Below are positions 1 through 5,618 of a stretch of 5,618 bases of DNA, one piece after another. The translations under genes were made by a program, and so were the position numbers. This DNA is from Chitinophagaceae bacterium (GTDB lineage: Bacteria > Bacteroidota > Bacteroidia > Chitinophagales > Chitinophagaceae): NCBI GenBank assembly GCA_020846105.1, contig JADLEN010000048.1, positions 1 to 5,618 of the forward strand, written 5' to 3'. Position 1 is the stretch's first letter. Every line of letters starts with the position of its first letter. Under the pieces are notes generated by a model that was not told the DNA's origin, searched no databases, and saw only the letters and a list, made by a program, of their open reading frames with translations.

Positions 1-576
1 GCTCCTTGTATTACCATATTTGGCTCGGCTCGTACAGACCACAATAACAAATATTACCACCTCGCTGTAGATATTGCACGAAGGCTTTCAGAAGAAGGTT
101 TTGGTATTATTTCGGGCGGAGGGCCGGGTATAATGGAAGCTGCTAATAAAGGTGCTGCAATAGCTGGCGGCAAGTCGGTAGGGCTCAATATTGATTTGCC
201 TTTCGAACAGCATGCAAATGAGTTTATTGACCCAGACAAAAATCTGAATTTCGATTACTTTTTTGTTCGCAAAGTGATGTTTACAAAATATGCCCAAGGT
301 TTTATAATGATGCCAGGTGGCTGGGGTACAATGGACGAGTTTTTTGAAGTGGCCACTCTGATACAAACAAAAAAACTAACCCAAACACCAATGATATGTG
401 TTGGTAGTGCCTATTGGAAAGGATTGTTCGATTGGATGAGAGAAACAATGCTTTTCGAAGAAAAAAATATTAGCGAAGGCGATTTGGATATGATTAAAAT
501 TTTTGACACAACGGAAGAAGTGGTGCGGTATATTCATGAATTTTATACCCACAATAAATTGCAACCTAATTTTTAA
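1..576 (+). CDS. LOG family protein (TIGR00730-type phosphoribohydrolase), 5'-truncated
   Basis: This is the 3' part of a gene whose start lies before the window; 191 residues are visible and the frame is open from base 1. The fragment begins with PCITIFGSAR, the first strand and turn of the Rossmann-like fold of the LOG (lysine decarboxylase-like) family. It then shows the two family hallmarks: SGGGPGIMEAANKGA (fragment residues 38-52) and PGGWGTMDE (105-113), with the conserved Arg-Lys pair at 90-91. Characterised LOG proteins cleave nucleoside 5'-monophosphates to base plus ribose 5-phosphate, including cytokinin riboside monophosphates; several bacterial members act on AMP. The protein should be cytosolic. 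The subgroup with this spacing usually has an N-terminal extension, so perhaps 40-50 residues are missing (inference). The ATG at 133 is internal, because the first motif lies upstream of it. The next gene follows 8 bases after the TAA. The family call is firm; the physiological substrate is not known. Confidence 0.93.
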   Translation, partial: APCITIFGSARTDHNNKYYHLAVDIARRLSEEGFGIISGGGPGIMEAANKGAAIAGGKSVGLNIDLPFEQHANEFIDPDKNLNFDYFFVRKVMFTKYAQGFIMMPGGWGTMDEFFEVATLIQTKKLTQTPMICVGSAYWKGLFDWMRETMLFEEKNISEGDLDMIKIFDTTEEVVRYIHEFYTHNKLQPNF

Positions 577-584
577 AATAGCCT

Positions 585-1238
585 ATGACCTCAATATTAT
601 TTGATGCTGCGCTTAATGATTATGCGGCCAAATTAAGTACTCCTCAATTGCCTATTCTTAATGAATTAGAGCGAGAGACCTACCGAAAAGAAATGCAGCC
701 AGTAATGCTTTCAGGCCATTTGCAAGGAAATATTTTACAGCTTATTAGTCACCTGCTTCGGCCCAGAAAGGTATTGGATATTGGTACTTTTACAGGATAT
801 TCAGCCATTTGTTTGGCACAAGGGCTTGACGAAAATGGGGTAGTGCATACCATAGAGCTCGAAGAGGAAAGAAGTGAAATTGCTCAAAAATATTTTGAAG
901 CTTCTGGCTTCTCGCATAAAATAATTGCACATTATGGCTATGCTTCAGAAATTTTAAACACTTTGAAAGAGCCTTGGGACTTGGTGTTTATAGATGCAGA
1001 TAAACCTAATTATGCAGCTTATTACGATGCCATTTTTGACTATCTAAAAATTGGTGCCATTATCATTGCAGATAATGTGCTTTTTGAGGGTAGGGTATTG
1101 CTGCCAATAGAAGAGCAGGGTAAAAATGAAAAAGCAATGAATTTATTCAACGAAAAAATTAAAAATGATAAAAGAGTAGAAGTTACCATATTACCTATTC
1201 GAGACGGTATTTCTATAATCAGAAAGATTGCATTATAA
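585..1238 (+). CDS. class I SAM-dependent O-methyltransferase (Methyltransf_3 / CCoAOMT-like)
   Basis: A complete 217-residue protein, the usual length for bacterial members of the caffeoyl-CoA/catechol O-methyltransferase-like family. These soluble enzymes transfer methyl from S-adenosylmethionine to a hydroxyl group, normally with a divalent metal. Visible motifs are the SAM-binding glycine loop VLDIGTFTGYSA (residues 63-74), the acidic end of strand 2 in HTIELEEER (E91), and the metal/catalytic block FIDADKPNY (135-143) followed by IADNVLFEGRV (161-171). D137, D163 and N164 match the family's metal ligands. The C-terminal LPIRDGISIIRK is also typical. One oddity is the segment YGYASEIL (117-124), where many relatives have Asp in a GDA motif. 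The start at 585 is 8 bases after the upstream stop and gives a normal N-terminus; there is no Shine-Dalgarno sequence. It probably shares a transcript with its neighbours. The substrate cannot be deduced from the sequence. Confidence 0.93.
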   Translation: MTSILFDAALNDYAAKLSTPQLPILNELERETYRKEMQPVMLSGHLQGNILQLISHLLRPRKVLDIGTFTGYSAICLAQGLDENGVVHTIELEEERSEIAQKYFEASGFSHKIIAHYGYASEILNTLKEPWDLVFIDADKPNYAAYYDAIFDYLKIGAIIIADNVLFEGRVLLPIEEQGKNEKAMNLFNEKIKNDKRVEVTILPIRDGISIIRKIAL

Positions 1239-1250
1239 AAGAAAAATAAA

Positions 1251-2873
1251 ATGAAAAAAGTTATAATTACAGCTTGTGTTTTTTTTAGCATCAACACAGC
1301 ATTCGCCCAGAATACATCTTTTAATGAGAAGGCTAATGCCTATATCAAAGAATACGCTGGCTGGGCTATAGAAGAGCAGCAAAGAGTGGGTATTCCTGCA
1401 TCAATTACGCTTGCTCAAGGCATCTACGAAACGGGTGCCGGAGCAAGCGAATTGGCCACAGAAGCAAATAATCATTTTGGCATTAAATGTAAAAAAGAAT
1501 GGAAGGGCATGACCTATAAATACACGGATGATGCCCCAAATGAGTGTTTTAGAAAATACAGCAGCGCCAAAGAATCCTATATCGACCATTCTGATTATCT
1601 TAAAAACTCGCCAAGATATGCCGAGTTATTTACTTTTCCGGTAGAAAACTATACGCAATGGGCCAAAGGCTTGCGCCGTTGTGGATATGCTACTAATCCT
1701 GCTTATGCTCAAAAATTAATTAAAATGGTTGAGGATTTCGATTTGCATCAATTTACATTGGCTGCACAAATGGTAAGTGCGCCTGTACCCAAAAAAGAAT
1801 ACGTATCGGTAACCCAAAAAGTTCAAAGTATACAAGAGCACGATGCAGCATTAGTACCTATAAAAATGCCAGCGCGGATAGATACAACCACATCAACAAT
1901 AAATAATACAGAAGAAAAAGAAGCTTCGGTAGCTAAAGACGGCACTATTCGTATCAACGACTTGCGTGCTGTGCTTGGCAAAAAGGGCGATTTGCCATTA
2001 GAAATTGCTATGAACCACAATTTTAGGTACGCGCGATTGTTAGAAATTAACGAACTTGAAGACGCTCCTTTGCCAGCAGATATGCCTGTTTTTTTAGAAT
2101 CTAAAAAATACAAAGGTGCACACGAGACGCATATAGTTGCTGAGGGCGAAACCGTGGAATCTATTGCGCAAAATGAAGGTATGGGTAGCCGTCAGTTACG
2201 AATATTCAACCTAATGGCTCATAACGAACAGCCAAAAGTAGGCGCCACTTTAAAGTTGCAATCGCAAAGCGATGAGCGCCCAGAAATCTACAGAATGTCA
2301 AAGGTAGTTACAGAAAAAAAGCAAGATCGATTTACCTTACAAGAAAATAAAAAAAATCAGGAAAGTGATTTTTTGCCCACAAAAAAATCAATCCAAAGTG
2401 CAAATGCTGAAGAGGTAGAAATAGGCTACGGAGCAGAGCGACCAGCATTTTTAAAAGAGCAAAAAGCAGAAGAGAAATCCATCAAAATCAATACAGAATT
2501 GGTGCCGGCAAAACAAATGCCTGTTGCGGCTGATGAGAAACAAGTTTCTGCTGAAGTGCCTGTTATGGATGAGTTGGCGCTACTCAAAGCAAGGTTGGAT
2601 AAAGCAGTATATTCGCAGGGTAGCAAGTCTAATGTAAAGGTTACTAGCTCTGATGCAGCGGCAATAAATAAGGCTCAAATTAAAAATGTCAATGTTGCAG
2701 AAGCGCCAGAAAAGCAAGCTAATGTAGCAGCAGAAAAATACCATATTGTAGAAAAAGGCGACACAGGTTATAGCATTGCTCAAAAATACGGTATCAAAGT
2801 AAAGCAGCTAAACGAATGGAATAAGCTTAATTTTGAGGCCATTAAAGTAGGACAGAAATTGCGTGTAAAATAG
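1251..2873 (+). CDS. secreted glucosaminidase (GH73-like) with LysM modules; probable peptidoglycan hydrolase
   Basis: A complete 540-residue protein. Residues 1-19 form a signal peptide (two Lys, a hydrophobic core, then AFA before Q20), so it is exported, likely to the periplasm or cell surface. Residues about 25-168 are a glucosaminidase domain. The motif ITLAQGIYETGAG carries the probable catalytic Glu, E60, and is followed by NNHFGIKC, ECFRKY, SYIDHSDYL and WAKGLRRCGYAT, all typical of the family, which cuts the N-acetylglucosaminyl bond in peptidoglycan. Three LysM-like modules follow: a degenerate one at about 241-283 (KKGDLPLEIA), one at 292-337 (HIVAEGETVESIA) and a canonical one at 496-540 (YHIVEKGDTGYSIAQKYGI) ending at the C-terminus. 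LysM binds glycan chains and would anchor the enzyme to the wall. Residues 338-495 are a Lys/Glu/Ala/Gln-rich linker with one helix-like patch (439-454). The A-rich 12-base gap before the ATG has no Shine-Dalgarno sequence. A role in cell separation or wall turnover is inferred. Confidence 0.92.
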   Translation: MKKVIITACVFFSINTAFAQNTSFNEKANAYIKEYAGWAIEEQQRVGIPASITLAQGIYETGAGASELATEANNHFGIKCKKEWKGMTYKYTDDAPNECFRKYSSAKESYIDHSDYLKNSPRYAELFTFPVENYTQWAKGLRRCGYATNPAYAQKLIKMVEDFDLHQFTLAAQMVSAPVPKKEYVSVTQKVQSIQEHDAALVPIKMPARIDTTTSTINNTEEKEASVAKDGTIRINDLRAVLGKKGDLPLEIAMNHNFRYARLLEINELEDAPLPADMPVFLESKKYKGAHETHIVAEGETVESIAQNEGMGSRQLRIFNLMAHNEQPKVGATLKLQSQSDERPEIYRMSKVVTEKKQDRFTLQENKKNQESDFLPTKKSIQSANAEEVEIGYGAERPAFLKEQKAEEKSIKINTELVPAKQMPVAADEKQVSAEVPVMDELALLKARLDKAVYSQGSKSNVKVTSSDAAAINKAQIKNVNVAEAPEKQANVAAEKYHIVEKGDTGYSIAQKYGIKVKQLNEWNKLNFEAIKVGQKLRVK

Positions 2874-2899
2874 CGTTTAAAAAAATAATTGAAAGTAAA

Positions 2900-4564
2900 A
2901 TGAGCGAAGAAAAATCTCTGAATTTTATAGAGGAAATAATTGAAAATGATATAGCAGCAGGCTTGCATAATGGAAGGGTTCATACTCGTTTTCCTCCAGA
3001 GCCCAATGGTTATTTGCATATAGGTCATGCATCGTCTATTTGTCTCAATTTTGGATTGGCAAAGAAATATAATGGACAGTGCAACCTTCGCTTTGACGAT
3101 ACTAACCCTAGTACCGAGGAGACAGAATATGTGGACAGCATCAAAGCCGATGTGAAATGGCTAGGCTTTGAGTGGCATGAGGAATTGTACACGTCCGACT
3201 ATTTCGAACAACTGTACGATTATGCTGTAATGCTTATTGGTAAAGGATGCGCTTATGTAGATGATAGTAGTGCCGAAGAAATGGCAATACAAAAAGGGGA
3301 TATTGGAAAACCTGGGGTGGCCAATGAATTTAGATCGCGTAGTATAGCCGAAAACATGGCACTTTTTGCCGAAATGCGTGCTGGTAAATTTCCCGATGGA
3401 GCTAAAGTTTTGCGTGCTAAAATAGATATGACCCACCCCAACTTGCTCCTTCGCGACCCAATCATTTATCGAATCAAGCACGCACATCACCATCGCTCTG
3501 GCGACAAATGGTGTATCTATCCAATGTACGATTTTGCCCACGGACAAAGTGATAGTATAGAGCATATTACGCATTCTATTTGTACGCTCGAGTTTATTCA
3601 TCATCGTCCATTATACAACTGGTTTATAGAGCAATTGGGTATTTTTCCTTCTCATCAATATGAGTTTGCTCGTAGAAGTGTTAGCTACATGATTACGAGT
3701 AAACGCAAGTTGCTGCAACTGGTGAATGAGCAACATGTGAAAAGCTGGGACGACCCTCGAATGCCTACCATTAGCGGCATGCGCCGTCGTGGGTATCCGG
3801 CAGCCGCTGTTCGGCAGTTTTGCGATATGATAGGTATAGCCAAGCGCGAAAATCTTGTGGACATTGGCGTATTGGAATTTTGTGTTCGCGAGCAATTGAA
3901 TAAATCGGCTAATAGGGTAATGGCAGTTCTTGACCCTATCAAAGTTGTTTTGACCAATTATCCTGAGTCACAAACGGAACATTTAACCGCAGACAATAAT
4001 ACTGAAAACGAAAACGCAGGTACTAGGCAACTTTCTTTTTCGAATACCTTGTTGATAGAACGAGATGATTTTATGGAAGAGCCGCCTAAAAAGTTTTTCA
4101 GACTTGGGCCAGGCCTTTCGGTGCGATTGAAACATGCTTATATTATCACTTGCAATGAAATAATTAAGGATGAAAATGGAATTGTTACTGAGCTGCATTG
4201 TACTTATAATGAGCTTAGTAAAAGTGGCCAAGATACAAGCGGTGTGCATGTAAAAGGTGTTATTCATTGGGTAAATGCCGCTGATGCAATACCTGCAGAA
4301 GTGCGTATGTACAATCGTTTGTTCACAGTAGAAGACCCTGCAAATGCCGAAGGAGATTTTAAAGATCATATCAATGCCAACTCTATGGAAGTAAATACAA
4401 AAGCTATGGTAGAGGCATCTTTAAAAAATGCAGCCGTTGGTAGTCAATATCAGTTTATGCGCAAGGGATATTTTACGGTAGATAAAGATTGTGATGCGTC
4501 AAATCTGGTATTCAACCAAACAGTAAGTTTGAAGGATACCTTTGCAAAAGAGATGAAAAAGTAA
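2900..4564 (+). CDS. glnS: glutaminyl-tRNA synthetase (GlnRS)
   Basis: A complete 554-residue class I aminoacyl-tRNA synthetase that charges tRNA-Gln with glutamine in the cytosol. The N-terminus contains HTRFPPEPNGYLHIGHA, with the HIGH signature at residues 40-43. RFDDTNP (64-70) contains D66, and CIYPMYDF contains Y210; these match the E. coli residues that contact glutamine. The KMSKS-like loop reads ITSKR (265-269), then WDDPRMPTISGMRRRGYPAAA. From about residue 344 (LDPIKVVLTNYPE) the two beta-barrels of the GlnRS anticodon-binding region follow, with GTRQLSFS, KGVIHWVNA and the terminal block FNQTVSLKDTFAK. Length and end point match E. coli GlnRS as I recall it, and there is no C-terminal YqeY domain. 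The GlnRS-specific barrels and motifs exclude GluRS. The gene starts 26 bases after the preceding stop, behind an A-rich stretch, and is followed by a strong terminator, so it is probably the last gene of its transcript. Confidence 0.98.
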   Translation: MSEEKSLNFIEEIIENDIAAGLHNGRVHTRFPPEPNGYLHIGHASSICLNFGLAKKYNGQCNLRFDDTNPSTEETEYVDSIKADVKWLGFEWHEELYTSDYFEQLYDYAVMLIGKGCAYVDDSSAEEMAIQKGDIGKPGVANEFRSRSIAENMALFAEMRAGKFPDGAKVLRAKIDMTHPNLLLRDPIIYRIKHAHHHRSGDKWCIYPMYDFAHGQSDSIEHITHSICTLEFIHHRPLYNWFIEQLGIFPSHQYEFARRSVSYMITSKRKLLQLVNEQHVKSWDDPRMPTISGMRRRGYPAAAVRQFCDMIGIAKRENLVDIGVLEFCVREQLNKSANRVMAVLDPIKVVLTNYPESQTEHLTADNNTENENAGTRQLSFSNTLLIERDDFMEEPPKKFFRLGPGLSVRLKHAYIITCNEIIKDENGIVTELHCTYNELSKSGQDTSGVHVKGVIHWVNAADAIPAEVRMYNRLFTVEDPANAEGDFKDHINANSMEVNTKAMVEASLKNAAVGSQYQFMRKGYFTVDKDCDASNLVFNQTVSLKDTFAKEMKK

Positions 4565-4658
4565 TCTGCACCATATCATAATAATAAGAAACCCCTAATC
4601 TTTTTAGCATTAGGGGTTTCGATTTTAACCAAGCTTACGCGATAGCATTTTTAACGAG
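4565..4658 (+). other. intergenic region between glnS and the membrane-protein gene
   Basis: This 94-base gap is the only substantial non-coding stretch in the window. Its first part holds the terminator hairpin. The remaining 38 bases (4621-4658) form the leader of the next gene. I see no TAnnTTTG-type Bacteroidota promoter with an upstream TTG there, no convincing Shine-Dalgarno sequence, and no structured RNA. Either the promoter departs from consensus or the downstream gene depends partly on read-through; the sequence does not decide between these. Confidence 0.6.
4588..4626 (+). terminator. intrinsic (Rho-independent) terminator after glnS
   Basis: GAAACCCCTAAT at 4588-4599 and ATTAGGGGTTTC at 4609-4620 are perfect inverted repeats, giving a 12-bp stem with a GGGG/CCCC core and a 9-base loop (CTTTTTAGC). 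The stem is followed by GATTTT at 4621-4626, a short T-rich tail. It begins 24 bases after the glnS stop codon and fits the end of the four-gene transcript. The T tract is short, but the perfect stem makes the call strong. No comparable T tract follows the stem when it is read on the minus strand. Confidence 0.9.
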
Positions 4659-5618
4659 ATGAAACAAAACAACAGCTTTAAAACTAAATTGGCTACTCTC
4701 AAATGGTCTTGGGCTAGCCTCGCTTTGGCTATTGTTTTATTGTTGATTAATCACAAACTTATTTTTGGAAATGCTGTAGGAATTTGGGATGCCGATGGCC
4801 AGTTTTTACCTTATCAAATATTAGTTTCCGACTTTGCAAGGCAAGGGAAATTGCTGCTATGGGATTGCTGGACAAATGCAGGTATACCCACTTCTGGCGA
4901 CCCTCAAGTTGGGGCTTTTTCGCCTATAAATATTACCATTGGGCTACTATTCGGTGGCACTTCATTGGGCTTTATTGCTTTGTGGATGTTTGTTTGGTAC
5001 TTAGGTGGCTGGGGTATATTGATGCTTGGCCGGCATTATAAATTGCCATTATGGGCTGCTTTTGTTGTGGCGTTACAATTTCTATTTGTTGGCATTTACA
5101 TCACTAATGCCGAACATACTCCTTGGTTAGTAGGCTTTTCATTTTTGCCCATTATTATTTGGCGCTTAGATGTGGCTATCATGGCTAAGTCCTATTTTAA
5201 TGCTGCCCTTGCTGGTGCTGTTTGGGGCCTGTCGGCTTTGAGTGCTTATCCAGGTTTTACAATTATTACGGGCCTTTTTTGTTTTTTATGGCTATTAGGC
5301 AGCCTGTTTGCTAGAAATACATTTATTGGAAATTTTAAAAAATCAGTTCTTCAAGCTTCGCTTATTTTTACTTGTTTTACTATTGTTGGCCTCCTCGTTT
5401 TGAGCCCTACCTATTTTTCTTTTTTATACGATGCAGCTGGTACTACAACCAGGGTTGGCGTACTGAGCAAAGAAGCTGTACTAACGGTAAATCCGCTGCA
5501 CCTTGGCGCTACGGCCACATTTGCAAGTCCCTTGTTGGCCGTGCAGCAATTGCACAATGAGCAACTTTATTTGGGCACCGATATTTCTATGACCAGTATT
5601 TATTCAGGTGTTTTAATA
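4659..5618 (+). CDS. YfhO-family / GT-C-like polytopic membrane protein, 3'-truncated
   Basis: The first 320 residues of a gene that is still open at the window end. The N-terminus is short and basic, followed by a first hydrophobic segment at about 18-36, then a loop with WDADGQFLPY (43-52), WDCWTNAGIPTSGDPQ (68-83) and FSPIN (87-91). This pattern of an early acidic loop, then Trp-Asp/Asn, Gly-x-Pro and a Pro-Asn before the next helix resembles YfhO-family (PF09586-like) and related GT-C glycosyltransferase-fold proteins. Further hydrophobic segments lie near 94-123, 131-149, 155-170, 180-218 and 230-256. A soluble-looking loop at 257-313 ends in IYSGVL, which resembles the YxG motif opening the next helix in YfhO proteins. 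YfhO of Gram-positive bacteria is implicated in glycosylating lipoteichoic acid; the Bacteroidota relatives are largely uncharacterised. The ATG at 4659 is the only plausible start, since the next in-frame Met is residue 110, past the first helices. Family members often reach about 800 residues, so most of the protein is probably missing. Confidence 0.82.
   Translation, partial: MKQNNSFKTKLATLKWSWASLALAIVLLLINHKLIFGNAVGIWDADGQFLPYQILVSDFARQGKLLLWDCWTNAGIPTSGDPQVGAFSPINITIGLLFGGTSLGFIALWMFVWYLGGWGILMLGRHYKLPLWAAFVVALQFLFVGIYITNAEHTPWLVGFSFLPIIIWRLDVAIMAKSYFNAALAGAVWGLSALSAYPGFTIITGLFCFLWLLGSLFARNTFIGNFKKSVLQASLIFTCFTIVGLLVLSPTYFSFLYDAAGTTTRVGVLSKEAVLTVNPLHLGATATFASPLLAVQQLHNEQLYLGTDISMTSIYSGVLI

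Noticed and set aside
133..135. ATG as the start of the LOG-family gene
   Set aside because: It falls inside the GGGPGIMEA motif, and the frame upstream encodes the expected first strand (PCITIFGSAR). The true start is before the window.
1266..1277. Lipobox-like I-T-A-C (residues 6-9) in the glucosaminidase signal peptide
   Set aside because: The Cys is at residue 9, leaving far too short a hydrophobic core before it for lipoprotein processing. The hydrophobic run continues past it to a normal AFA-Q cleavage site at 19/20.
3161..3604. A 147-codon open frame on the minus strand
   Set aside because: It lies wholly inside glnS, whose conserved motifs cover the same bases, and its translation shows no recognisable family features. 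The same applies to the minus-strand frames at 3983-4369, 3611-3895, 3685-3957 and 1823-2113.
4524..4531. TAAGTTTG, a match to the Bacteroidota -7 element TAnnTTTG
   Set aside because: It lies in the conserved coding end of glnS, has no TTG at the expected distance upstream, and would fire into the terminator at 4588-4626.
4621..4658. Possible riboswitch or attenuator in the leader of the membrane-protein gene
   Set aside because: The 38 bases are too short for a known riboswitch class, and only a trivial three-base pairing (GCT/AGC) is visible.
4784..5041. Plus-strand open frame of 85 codons, and a second at 5372-5560
   Set aside because: Both are out-of-frame readings of the membrane-protein gene that starts at 4659, whose frame runs unbroken for 320 codons with coherent membrane segments and family motifs.

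Overview
The window is 5.6 kb of AT-rich bacterial chromosome with every gene on the + strand. It most resembles a member of the Bacteroidota. The reasons are the Bacteroidota-style architecture of the secreted glucosaminidase/LysM protein, starts preceded by A-rich stretches with no Shine-Dalgarno sequence, and a YfhO-type multi-membrane-span protein. This placement is inferred from recognised family features and was not checked by a search.

Layout. Positions 1-576 hold the 3' part of a LOG-family (TIGR00730-type) Rossmann-fold phosphoribohydrolase gene cut by the window start. Positions 585-1238 encode a class I SAM-dependent O-methyltransferase. Positions 1251-2873 encode an exported glucosaminidase (GH73-like) with LysM modules, a likely peptidoglycan hydrolase. 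Positions 2900-4564 encode glutaminyl-tRNA synthetase (glnS). A strong hairpin terminator lies at 4588-4626. Positions 4659-5618 are the start of a large YfhO/GT-C-like membrane protein that runs off the window end.

The first four genes are separated by only 8, 12 and 26 bases and end in one clear terminator, so they are probably co-transcribed. Their functions (nucleotide salvage or cytokinin-type chemistry, small-molecule methylation, cell-wall remodelling, tRNA charging) do not form an obvious pathway; this looks like a housekeeping cluster. The membrane protein lies beyond the terminator and should have its own promoter, although none is recognisable in the short 38-base leader.

I found no RNA gene, mobile element, CRISPR array or defence-like module, and no evidence of a new biological system. 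The points worth a second look are modest: a third, degenerate LysM-like module and a conserved-looking helix in the glucosaminidase linker, a variant KMSKS loop in GlnRS and its lack of a YqeY appendage, a changed residue in a cofactor-site motif of the methyltransferase, and GT-C-like acidic residues in the membrane protein.
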